The notes under the pieces were generated by a model that was not told the origin of the DNA, did not search any database, and was given only the letters and a program-made list of their open reading frames with translations. From positions 1 to 12,222 of the forward strand of contig QGUQ01000023.1 in NCBI GenBank assembly GCA_003242195.1: DNA of 12,222 nucleotides. The letters run 5' to 3'. This document shows, in pieces, positions 5,523 through 11,432 of the stretch (the stretch's first letter is position 1; each line of letters starts with the position of its first letter). This stretch comes from Bacillota bacterium. GTDB lineage: Bacteria > Bacillota > Sulfobacillia > Thermaerobacterales > Thermaerobacteraceae. Made by a program: the position numbers and the translations under genes.

Positions 5523-5943
5523 GCGCGTGCAGCTCGGGTGGCTCGATGCCAACCTGTTTATCCACCCGTTTTTCCGGGACCCGGCTGCGGAACACTGCCG
5601 GGACATTTTGAAGGCCTTGCAGGAAGGGAAGGCGGAAGGCCATCTGGATCAGGTTACCCTCCACGAGCTGACTTACGCGTTGTACCGCCATGTCTTCCGG
5701 CAGAACCGGCAGGCCGTGGCCGATTACTTGAGCACGATCGTCGCGCTGGAGACGGTGCACGTCGATGACAAGGCCGTGACTCTCAAGGCCCTGCAATACT
5801 GGGCAAAGGGCCGGTGCGACAAGTATGGCGATGCCCGGCTCTGGGCATTGGCGGAGGCCACCGGTCTGCCGGTCTGTACGGTCAATCGCAAGGACTTTTC
5901 CGGAGTGCGACACACGTTCCCGTTGCGTGCAGACGGAGCTTAA
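5512..5943 (+). CDS. vapC: VapC-type PIN-domain ribonuclease toxin
   Basis: A 143-residue PIN-domain protein, the usual length for VapC. VapC toxins are Mg2+-dependent RNases that cut tRNA or rRNA. The acidic site is complete by eye: D12 in WLDANLFIHPF, E52 in LHELTYAL, D107 in KYGDARLWALAE and D128 in VNRKDFSGVR. The start GTG 5512 lies inside the end of vapB, with GGAGG at 5495-5499, 12 nt upstream, so translation is likely coupled to the antitoxin. No frameshift or missing residue is visible, and the pair seems functional although the neighbouring integrase is dead. The RNA target cannot be read from the sequence. The stop (5941-5943) is about 45 nt from the ABC-gene breakpoint. Confidence 0.88.
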   Translation: MSAERVQLGWLDANLFIHPFFRDPAAEHCRDILKALQEGKAEGHLDQVTLHELTYALYRHVFRQNRQAVADYLSTIVALETVHVDDKAVTLKALQYWAKGRCDKYGDARLWALAEATGLPVCTVNRKDFSGVRHTFPLRADGA

Positions 5944-5986
5944 TGCGGGATTTGGGGGATGCAGAGTCAGTTCCTGCCATCAAGGG

Positions 5987-6082
5987 GACGAGTCGCTCGC
6001 CATCCTCCAGACGCAGCGTGACGCCCGCCAGGGCGCGCCGGCCGCCCGGGTAGGTCTTATGCAGGTCCTGGATGTGCAGCAT
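5987..6082 (-). pseudogene. ABC transporter ATPase, N-terminal remnant
   Basis: Starting at ATG 6082, with GGAGG 7 nt before it, the first ~32 residues read as a typical ABC ATPase N-terminus: MLHIQDLHKTYPGGRRALAG, then VTLRLEDGERLV. The Walker A (GPSGSGKST-like) should come next, but similarity ends at about 5987. The frame continues with unrelated residues to a stop at 5882, running antisense through the end of vapC. The nucleotide-binding core is therefore missing and the piece cannot be functional. It follows the tandem GNAT genes on the same strand after about 90 nt, so it was probably the next gene of that unit. The break marks a junction made by insertion or deletion involving the vapBC segment. 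The fragment is short, so its identity rests on the pattern only. Confidence 0.75.
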
Positions 6083-6171
6083 GTGAACGCCTCCGCGCTG
6101 GTATGGCGCTGGTGTCGGGCCGGCATCCCGTCATCCCCGTGGCTGCTGTGCAGGGAGCCTGCCTCACGCGT

Positions 6172-6711
6172 TCAGCCCTCCATGGCCAGTCGGGCCAGCA
6201 GGATGGTGTCCGCCAGAACCCCGTCGCGAAGGAGCGCCGCGCGCTTTCGCACCTCCGGGCGGAAACCGAGGCGGTGCAGCAGCCGCAGGGCGCGGACGTA
6301 CTCGGCGGAGACCTCTACTTCAAACCGGCGCACTCCGAGCCACTTCGTACCCAATTCAATCAGCCAAGCCGCGAGGTGCGAACCGATCCCCCGGCCCTGG
6401 AACTGAACGAGGACGGCGAGCAGCCGCAGCTGGCCCACGTGCGCCCGGCGATGAGCCAGGACCCGCAGGTGCGCCACGCCCACGGCCTGGCCCTCTACCT
6501 CCGCAACCAGCACGTGGTCGGCAGGACCGAGGCCGGCCAGTTCGTTCCGCACCTGCTCGACGCTCAAGGACGGCGGCAGGTCCGTTTCCCGTGCCACCTG
6601 GCGCTGCGTACGGATCATGTGGATGGCCTCGGCGTCGGCCACCCGTACGGGCCGGATCCGTACGCCGGGCCCCGCCAGCAGCCCGGAGGATGGCGGCTCG
6701 CCGTGCTGCAA
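6172..6711 (-). CDS. GNAT acetyltransferase domain 2 (possibly the C-terminal half of a split gene)
   Basis: A GCN5-related N-acetyltransferase domain runs from VRIRPVRVADAEAIHMIRTQ to the stop at 6172. It shows the acetyl-CoA-binding motif A (QLRLLAVLVQFQGRGIGSHL) and the motif B region (SAEYVRALRLLHRLGFRPEV). The substrate is unknown. No ATG or GTG suits this start. The only in-frame candidate near the domain is TTG 6711, with no clear ribosome site, and the linker before it is Pro/Gly-rich. The frame is +1 relative to the upstream GNAT domain. Removing one base from the C4G5 run at 6729-6737 would fuse both into one 353-residue tandem-GNAT protein ending here. I therefore regard it either as the second half of a frameshifted gene or as a coupled gene with a TTG start. 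The domain itself looks complete. Confidence 0.72.
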   Translation of the reverse strand: MQHGEPPSSGLLAGPGVRIRPVRVADAEAIHMIRTQRQVARETDLPPSLSVEQVRNELAGLGPADHVLVAEVEGQAVGVAHLRVLAHRRAHVGQLRLLAVLVQFQGRGIGSHLAAWLIELGTKWLGVRRFEVEVSAEYVRALRLLHRLGFRPEVRKRAALLRDGVLADTILLARLAMEG

Positions 6712-7234
6712 GGGGTCGGGAGCTTGATCCCCGGGGGCATAGCCCGAGCGCCCGCCCGCGAATTCGGGCCATGGCCAGCAGGTCGACGAGGCGGCCGTCC
6801 CGGAGGGCGGCCCGGCGCATCGTGCCCTCTTCCTGGAAGCCGAATTTGCGGTACAGGCGGAGGGCGGGTTCGTTGTCCGGGTAGACGTTGAGCTCAACCC
6901 GATCGAGCAAGAGCCGGCGGTCGGCGAGATCGAGGCAGGCCTCGAGCAAGGCGGTGCCAACGCCGCGGCCCTGGTAGGCGTCGTGGACGCTCATCCCGAA
7001 CACGGCGGCGTGCCGGCGGGCTCCCTCGTAGGGATGCAGGCTGATCTCGCCCACGACTCGCCCGTCGAGCTCGGCGACAAGGCAATGGGCGCGGCCGTTG
7101 CCTTTCACGAAGGTGCGCATGCGTGCCTCGGCCTGCGTGGGTACGATCAGCGTACCCCAGACCACTTTGGGCTGAACGGCCAGGTCCAGCAGGTCGGCGA
7201 GGTCACGCGGTTGCGGCGGGCGTATCCGGATCAC
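6356..7234 (-). CDS. GNAT acetyltransferase domain 1, AaaT/YhhY-like (possibly frameshifted)
   Basis: Residues 1-158 form a complete GNAT domain: IRIRPPQPRDLADLLDLAVQ at the N-terminus, core strands ending AVFGMSVHDAYQGRGVGTAL (motif A with QGRGVG, 88-93), then ELNVYPDNEPALRLYRKFGF and a closing LRDGRLVDLLAMAR. The pattern recalls E. coli YhhY/AaaT, an amino-acid N-acetyltransferase, but the substrate here is unproven. GTG 7234 has AAGGGGAAGGG just upstream. After about residue 168 the frame crosses a C5G4 run (- strand) and then reads 120 residues of low-complexity Arg/Gly/Pro sequence to 6356, antiparallel in character to nothing known. That tail is the second GNAT domain read in the wrong frame. 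A one-base indel in the run would restore a 353-residue fusion. Sequencing error, a real frameshift and phase variation are all possible. Confidence 0.78.
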   Translation of the reverse strand: MIRIRPPQPRDLADLLDLAVQPKVVWGTLIVPTQAEARMRTFVKGNGRAHCLVAELDGRVVGEISLHPYEGARRHAAVFGMSVHDAYQGRGVGTALLEACLDLADRRLLLDRVELNVYPDNEPALRLYRKFGFQEEGTMRRAALRDGRLVDLLAMARIRGRALGLCPRGSSSRPLAARRAAILRAAGGARRTDPARTGGRRRGHPHDPYAAPGGTGNGPAAVLERRAGAERTGRPRSCRPRAGCGGRGPGRGRGAPAGPGSSPGARGPAAAARRPRSVPGPGDRFAPRGLAD

Positions 7235-7276
7235 GGCCCTTCCCCTTCGCGGCCAGCCCCCGCCGGGCGCCGGCTC

Positions 7277-7387
7277 TCACCACTCTCCGAGCCCCGGCTC
7301 CAAGCGGTGAGCACGGCCAATCGCGGTGACGTAGCCCCCAAGGCGCTGTCGCGCGGCTTCGTTATGGCGGCGGTTCGTTGCACACAT
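7277..7387 (-). CDS. Small ORF upstream of the GNAT genes, unknown function
   Basis: A 36-codon ORF begins at ATG 7387 with GAAGGAG ending 5 nt before it, one of the better ribosome sites on this strand, and ends 42 nt before the GNAT start. The product is basic and short (starts MCATNRRHN, ends LEPGLGEW), with no recognised motif, signal peptide or cysteine pair. It could be a leader ORF that controls the acetyltransferase gene, a small protein or a relic. The main support is the start context and tight placement; the coding pattern itself is too short to judge. Confidence 0.35.
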   Translation of the reverse strand: MCATNRRHNEAARQRLGGYVTAIGRAHRLEPGLGEW

Positions 7388-7729
7388 GCCATCTCCTTCA
7401 GGGTGTATTACCTACCACCCACTCACGGCGAGGGTACCTGCTGTAAGCCCTTTAGCCTAATAAGGACCGTCCCGGCCGAGCCCGCCCCGTCGTAATCTCG
7501 TTAACCTTCCTCGGGAACACCGGCTGCTACCCGCAAGTCGCTCGGATTATAGAGAGTACGGCAAACCCAAGACGGCACCCATTCCTATCGAACGCACGGC
7601 AAACAGGCCTGCACAAACGGGGCGGCGGGCAGGAGGTGCGGTGATCGGATGAAGAGGGGAGGATGGGGGTGCATGCCTACACGGAGGCGGCCAATGCACG
7701 ATAACGGAGAGAAGAGGGGGAGACGTAGC
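7388..7729. other. Divergent intergenic region between GNAT unit and chemoreceptor
   Basis: No gene or known RNA is recognisable in these ~340 bp, which should hold promoters for both directions. Seen by eye are an inverted repeat GGGTG/CACCC (7401-7405 and 7416-7420) next to a TAATAC -10-like hexamer on the - strand, a 9-bp direct repeat ACGGCAAAC (7558-7566 and 7596-7604), and an ATTATAGAG stretch near 7546-7554. None forms a convincing promoter. The stretch is less GC-rich than the core block. Confidence 0.4.
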
Positions 7730-9697
7730 ATGTTTCGTTCATTGCGAGGTCGCTTGATGATTTCTTTCATTGGGATTGCGCTAATGGTCATGGTCGTAAC
7801 CGTGTGGACCAACCTGACCCTCGCTCGGCGGGCCTATCTTGATCTTGCGGTTCGAGATATCGCGTATATGACAGATCAACTCGTCCAGATCGTCGATCCA
7901 GTAGCTCGGCGGAGCCCGAACGTGCAGGAGTTCTACCAGAACGTAGATCCTTACATGCGGGCTATGCAGGAAAACTACTTCCGCAAGTGGGGCATGACAG
8001 GATACCCCTTTATCCTTGACCGTAATGGAATCGTCATCTACGCGCCGGGGTGGGAACCCGGTATCGACACCAAACGAGCGGGTGAGTATGGCCGGAGGCA
8101 GTACGAAAAGCTACAGTCCGTAAACTTCAACGGTACCATCTTCTACACATGGAAGGACCCCGGCGAGAAACATGAACGGGATAAGTTCGCTGTTGCGAGG
8201 CCTCTGCCGTCAAATCCGAACTGGATCCTGCTTGTTTCAGCTTACACCAAGGATGACTTGCTATTGGCCTTCAAGCCCATCGAACGCCTTTCCATCGTCA
8301 TTGCAATCATAGCTGTCGTCCTCGCCATTGTCTGGAGTGCGGTCCTGTCATCGCGCTTGACTCTACCCCTTCGCCGCTTGGGCGAAGCCCTTAAGCGTAT
8401 CAGCCAAGGTGATCTTCGGGTCGATCGGTTGAATTTGCGTGGACGGGACGAGTTGACCCAAATGGGGAGAGCCTTTGACGAAATGGTTGACCAGCTGCGG
8501 CATATGTTGGGGCGCATTCATCGTGCGAGTGAGCGGCTCACCAAGAACAGCACGGATCTGTCCGGTGCGTCCAACCAGGCTGCCGAGGCCACTACACAGA
8601 TTTCGTTGGCCATGCAGCAAGTAGCAGCGGGTGCCGGCGAGCAGTCACGAAGCGCCGAGTTGACCGTGAATGCTGTCGAGGAACTGCGCGCCGCGATTAG
8701 TCAGATCGTAGAGGGGGCCCAGCGTCAACGCGAGCATGTGCACCACGTCGCTGAGACCCTGCAAAAGACCAGTGTGGATGCCAACACGACTGCGAGGGCC
8801 GCGGACGCGGTCGGCGAAGCGGCCCTCCGGACCCTGGAACTGGCGGAAACGGGGGGGCAGGCCGTTGACCGCACCGTCCGTGCTATGAACAACATTCACC
8901 GGGCCACAAGCGAAGTGGCAGGTAACGTGCGGCAACTCGGGCGCGAGTCGCAAAGAATTGGGGAGATCATTCAATTGATCAACGATATTGCGGAGCAGAC
9001 CAACCTGTTAGCCCTGAACGCCGCCATCGAGGCCGCCAGGGCCGGGGATCATGGCAAGGGGTTTGCGGTAGTCGCCGAGGAAGTCCGTAAGTTGGCCGAA
9101 CGGGCGCGGCAGGCAACGGAGGAAATCGCATCCCTGGTTAGCACGATCCAAAAGGGCGTGGAGGACGTGGTCGGAGCCATCGACCGAATGGTCGGTGAGG
9201 TTGAGGAAGGAGCGAACCTGGCGGGCGAAACCGGGAAAGCCCTGAATGACATCTTGGTGGCCATGAAGCAGACGAATGAAAAGGTTACGGTCATTCGCCA
9301 GAACGTCGAGAACTTGTCTGGCCACATCACGGAGATCGTCAACCTCATGGGGGACCTGTCCCAAGTCACGGAGGAAAACACTGCTGCCGCCGACCGCATG
9401 ACCTCCCTCAGCAACCGGGTCGCGAAGTCTATCGAACAGGTTGCGGCGGTAGCGGAGGAAACCGCCGCCTCGATCGAAGAGATCAATGCCTCGTCCGAAG
9501 ATGTGAATCATGCCGTCAAGGCCATGAACGAGTCGGCCCAGTCCCTGCACAAGATGGCAGAGGAGCTCGCCGGCCTGGTCAAGCAGTTCCAGCTGGACAT
9601 CGAGGCGGATCCGAAGGCAGGCCAACCGGGTGGTGCAACGGAGGAGACGGCAGCGCCCCACGGTATGGTGGCCGCCGGCGCGAGTCGAGTTTCCTAG
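7730..9697 (+). CDS. Methyl-accepting chemotaxis protein (Cache-HAMP-MA)
   Basis: A 655-residue transmembrane chemoreceptor. The order is: membrane segment 1 (about 9-28); an extracytoplasmic sensor (about 29-186) with a single-Cache-like pattern (GYPFILDRNGIVIYAPGW, and later FAVARPLPSNPNWILLVSAY); membrane segment 2 (about 187-207); HAMP (about 208-260); and a long methyl-accepting coiled coil. Its hairpin tip (about 419-450) reads INDIAEQTNLLALNAAIEAA then RAGDHGKGFAVVAEEVRKLA, the CheA/CheW contact. There is no C-terminal tether pentapeptide. The start is ATG 7730, with GAAGAGGGGGAGA just upstream and the membrane segment following directly; an in-frame ATG at 7649 would add 27 unlikely residues. 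No other chemotaxis genes are nearby. A line counted inside the gene has 35 of 60 G+C, clearly lower than the core genes, which suggests a different origin. The ligand is unknown; Cache sensors often bind small organic acids or amino acids. Confidence 0.94.
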   Translation: MFRSLRGRLMISFIGIALMVMVVTVWTNLTLARRAYLDLAVRDIAYMTDQLVQIVDPVARRSPNVQEFYQNVDPYMRAMQENYFRKWGMTGYPFILDRNGIVIYAPGWEPGIDTKRAGEYGRRQYEKLQSVNFNGTIFYTWKDPGEKHERDKFAVARPLPSNPNWILLVSAYTKDDLLLAFKPIERLSIVIAIIAVVLAIVWSAVLSSRLTLPLRRLGEALKRISQGDLRVDRLNLRGRDELTQMGRAFDEMVDQLRHMLGRIHRASERLTKNSTDLSGASNQAAEATTQISLAMQQVAAGAGEQSRSAELTVNAVEELRAAISQIVEGAQRQREHVHHVAETLQKTSVDANTTARAADAVGEAALRTLELAETGGQAVDRTVRAMNNIHRATSEVAGNVRQLGRESQRIGEIIQLINDIAEQTNLLALNAAIEAARAGDHGKGFAVVAEEVRKLAERARQATEEIASLVSTIQKGVEDVVGAIDRMVGEVEEGANLAGETGKALNDILVAMKQTNEKVTVIRQNVENLSGHITEIVNLMGDLSQVTEENTAAADRMTSLSNRVAKSIEQVAAVAEETAASIEEINASSEDVNHAVKAMNESAQSLHKMAEELAGLVKQFQLDIEADPKAGQPGGATEETAAPHGMVAAGASRVS

Positions 9698-9783
9698 GCT
9701 ACTGCTGGGATGGTTTCAGCGGCCAACGACTAAACTCGGCATAGCCAACAACTGAGGAGGCCCGTGGTGGCAGCATCCCGTGG

Positions 9784-10121
9784 AACCGCGCCCTGGCCCG
9801 CCGCCAGCTTCAGTACAAGTGCACCTGGTATGGCTCGCGGCTGGTGGAGGCCCCCGCCACTCCCCTAGCAGCAAGCGGTGCTCTCGTTGCGGCGCTGTCA
9901 AGGAGCGCTTGGCCCTCTGGGAGCGCACCTTCCGGTGCGAGGTCTGCGAGCTGGTACTGGACCGGGAAGAGAACGCCGCGCGGAATCTGGCGGCCCTAGC
10001 GGCCGCCGTCGCCGGGAGTGGCCCGGAGACGTTAACCGCCCGTGGACGGGACGTAAGACCTACCTCCTGGCAGGCGGTCCCGGAGGAAGCGGGAAGCCGG
10101 CGCCAGCGGATCGCTGGGTAA
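9784..10121 (+). pseudogene. TnpB/OrfB (IS200/IS605 group), decayed 3' end
   Basis: TnpB is the RuvC-like RNA-guided nuclease carried by IS200/IS605 and IS1341-type elements. Only its C-terminal part remains. In frame 1 a piece reads NRALARRQLQYKCTWYGSRL; about 10 residues that normally lie between NRALAR and RQLQYK seem lost. Then, one base out of phase, come SPSSKRCSRCGAVK and FRCEVCELVLDREENAARNL, the four-cysteine zinc ribbon and the last RuvC aspartate with the AARNL helix. Restoring one base near 9853-9859 (GGCCCCCG) joins the two. The usual tail follows (RGRDVRPTSW and EEAGSRRQ), ending with TAA at 10119-10121. The first ~300 residues, with the other RuvC acidic residues, and any tnpA are absent. 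It cannot act as a nuclease. Confidence 0.82.
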
Positions 10122-10131
10122 GACCGGCACC

Positions 10132-10151
10132 GCCGATCCGCAAGGATCGGC
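10132..10151 (+). repeat. Perfect hairpin behind TnpB, candidate IS right end or guide-RNA scaffold
   Basis: GCCGATCC (10132-10139) and GGATCGGC (10144-10151) pair perfectly around a GCAA loop, 10 nt after the tnpB stop. IS200/IS605 elements have a subterminal hairpin here, which is also part of the omega-RNA that guides TnpB. The exact element end cannot be fixed, since no left end or target-site tetranucleotide is recognisable. Confidence 0.5.
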
Positions 10152-10373
10152 TCTCCGTTGGTCACCAGATCGACTGACCCATACTACTGAGCTCCACCCA
10201 GAACCACCGCGTATTCTGCCGTTGTATACGCACCGCCCAGTGCGGACTCGCATATCGGGTGGCAGGGGATGCCCCTCCCATGCGATTGCCTGACGCGAGT
10301 TTTCCCCGAAAAAGAGGCCGTTGGTCCCAGGACCGGGGGGCTGAAGTTGCATTGTCGAGTGGGTAGGGTGGTG

Positions 10374-11009
10374 ATGGACCAGCGTGGGGGCGGGCTGGTT
10401 GTGGGAAGAACCGCTTATCGCCTGTCCAGGCGTGGCATTCGGCATCTTGTTGCCGTGCTACACCTCTACGATCCCCCTACGTTCCGACATAGCCAGCGCG
10501 TCGCATGTCTGGCCTGCAGCATAGCCCGGCGCCTGGGCTGGGACCCGGAGGATCTGCGCTCCCTGGCCATTGCCGGGCTGCTGCATGACGTGGGCAAGCT
10601 GGCGGTGGACCCGACGATTCTCTACAAGTCCGGCCGGCTGACGGAGGAAGAGTGGCAGGTCATTCGCCGCCACCCCGTCGTGAGCCAACACCTGGTCTTC
10701 CGGGTCACCGGGTCCGCTTGCATTGCCTCGTGGGTGCGGTCCCACCACGAATGGTGGAACGGAGCGGGTTACCCCGACGGCCTGGCCGGGCCGGATATCC
10801 CGCTGCCTTCCCGGGCCCTGGCCGTTGCCGACGCCTTTGACGCCATGGTCGGGGGGCGCCCTTACCACCGCGAGCGGATCACGGTCGAGGCGGCGATAGC
10901 GGAAGTCGAGCGCCAGGCCGGGCGCCAGTTCGATCCTGATCTCGTTCGTCTGTTCGTCGACATGATGAAGGAAAGCGGTGGCCCGTGGCGGGCGAGGTTC
11001 TTCTGCTAG
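10374..11009 (+). CDS. HD-GYP domain protein, probable cyclic di-GMP phosphodiesterase
   Basis: A 211-residue protein made almost only of an HD-GYP domain, which hydrolyses cyclic di-GMP at a two- or three-metal site. The conserved series is intact: FRHSQRVA (H39), LLHDVGK (H71, D72, K75), H100 in IRRHPVVS, HHEWWNGAGYPDGL (H124, H125 and the GYP at 132-134) and ADAFDAM (D153, D156). No sensor, receiver or membrane segment is present, so it may be cytoplasmic and constitutive or controlled by a partner. I chose ATG 10374 because GGGTAGG (10361-10367) lies 6 nt before it. The frame is open up to ATG 10269 and beyond, but those residues show no domain. The 220 bp between the IS hairpin and this start hold no feature I recognise. 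Stand-alone HD proteins can have other substrates, but the full GYP motif favours cyclic di-GMP. Confidence 0.9.
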   Translation: MDQRGGGLVVGRTAYRLSRRGIRHLVAVLHLYDPPTFRHSQRVACLACSIARRLGWDPEDLRSLAIAGLLHDVGKLAVDPTILYKSGRLTEEEWQVIRRHPVVSQHLVFRVTGSACIASWVRSHHEWWNGAGYPDGLAGPDIPLPSRALAVADAFDAMVGGRPYHRERITVEAAIAEVERQAGRQFDPDLVRLFVDMMKESGGPWRARFFC

Positions 11010-11111
11010 GACGCGAGGTGCCAGACGGACCGGTCACAGCTGAAGGTAAGTATTTGGATCGATACACAAAACTAAAGCCTTGAGTTAAGGCCGGTTGGAA
11101 GGGGGGAGAGA

Positions 11112-11351
11112 ATGAAGCGCCTGGGGAGATGGGTGGCCGCTGCCGGTGTGGTCCTGTTCCTCCTGGCAGGCTGGACCGGGGTGGGCGAGGCCAAGCGGAT
11201 GGCATCACCATGGCTACCCACCGTCGGGAGCCCGGTGGTCTTCCACGGCACGCAGGCTCAGCAGGACACGCCCGCGGCTGGCGTGGTCCAACTCATCTCC
11301 GAGAGCCGGCAACAACGCCCGCCGGGAGCGGCCGGCCAAACAGGTCCCTAG
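11112..11351 (+). CDS. Small putative exported protein, unknown function
   Basis: A 79-residue protein with a clear signal peptide: basic start MKRLGRW, hydrophobic core AAAGVVLFLLAGW, and a likely cleavage after GVGEA (about residue 27). The mature part of about 50 residues is polar, with no cysteine, and no known family is recognised; it ends PPGAAGQTGP. ATG 11112 has a strong GGGGGGAGAG just upstream. It follows the HD-GYP gene by about 100 nt and is followed by a hairpin and then a TPR gene on the same strand. Exported small proteins next to TPR proteins can be signalling peptide precursors (compare Phr with Rap), although there the TPR gene comes first, so this is only a suggestion. The start context and signal peptide support a real gene. 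Confidence 0.62.
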   Translation: MKRLGRWVAAAGVVLFLLAGWTGVGEAKRMASPWLPTVGSPVVFHGTQAQQDTPAAGVVQLISESRQQRPPGAAGQTGP

Positions 11352-11368
11352 CGCTGATGGGGGTGGCC

Positions 11369-11387
11369 GGGGTGGCTAGGCCACCCC
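11369..11387 (+). terminator. Short perfect hairpin after the exported-protein gene
   Basis: GGGGTGGC (11369-11376) pairs with GCCACCCC (11380-11387) around a 3-nt TAG loop, 18 nt after the stop of the small exported protein. It is followed by ATTTC, not a T-run, so it is a weak intrinsic terminator or an RNA-end stabiliser. It lies just before the ribosome site GGGGGA (11397-11402) of the next region. Confidence 0.45.
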
Positions 11388-11432
11388 ATTTCACGTGGGG
11401 GACCAGAGATATGGCGCAACCAAACGGCAGCC

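Noticed and set aside
7590..7640. GCACGGCAAAC before the chemoreceptor recalls the start of a cyclic di-GMP-I riboswitch
   Set aside because: The second conserved half (GACGCAAAGCC-like stretch and closing stems) is not present downstream, so no aptamer can be drawn.
8242..9661. Several open frames on the - strand opposite the chemoreceptor
   Set aside because: They mirror the coding regularity of the + strand gene and show no domains or ribosome sites.
11070..11100. TAAA - 13 nt - GCCGGTTG before the exported-protein gene as a sigma-D (motility) promoter
   Set aside because: The spacing is short, the -10 matches poorly, and transcription would begin inside the ribosome site.
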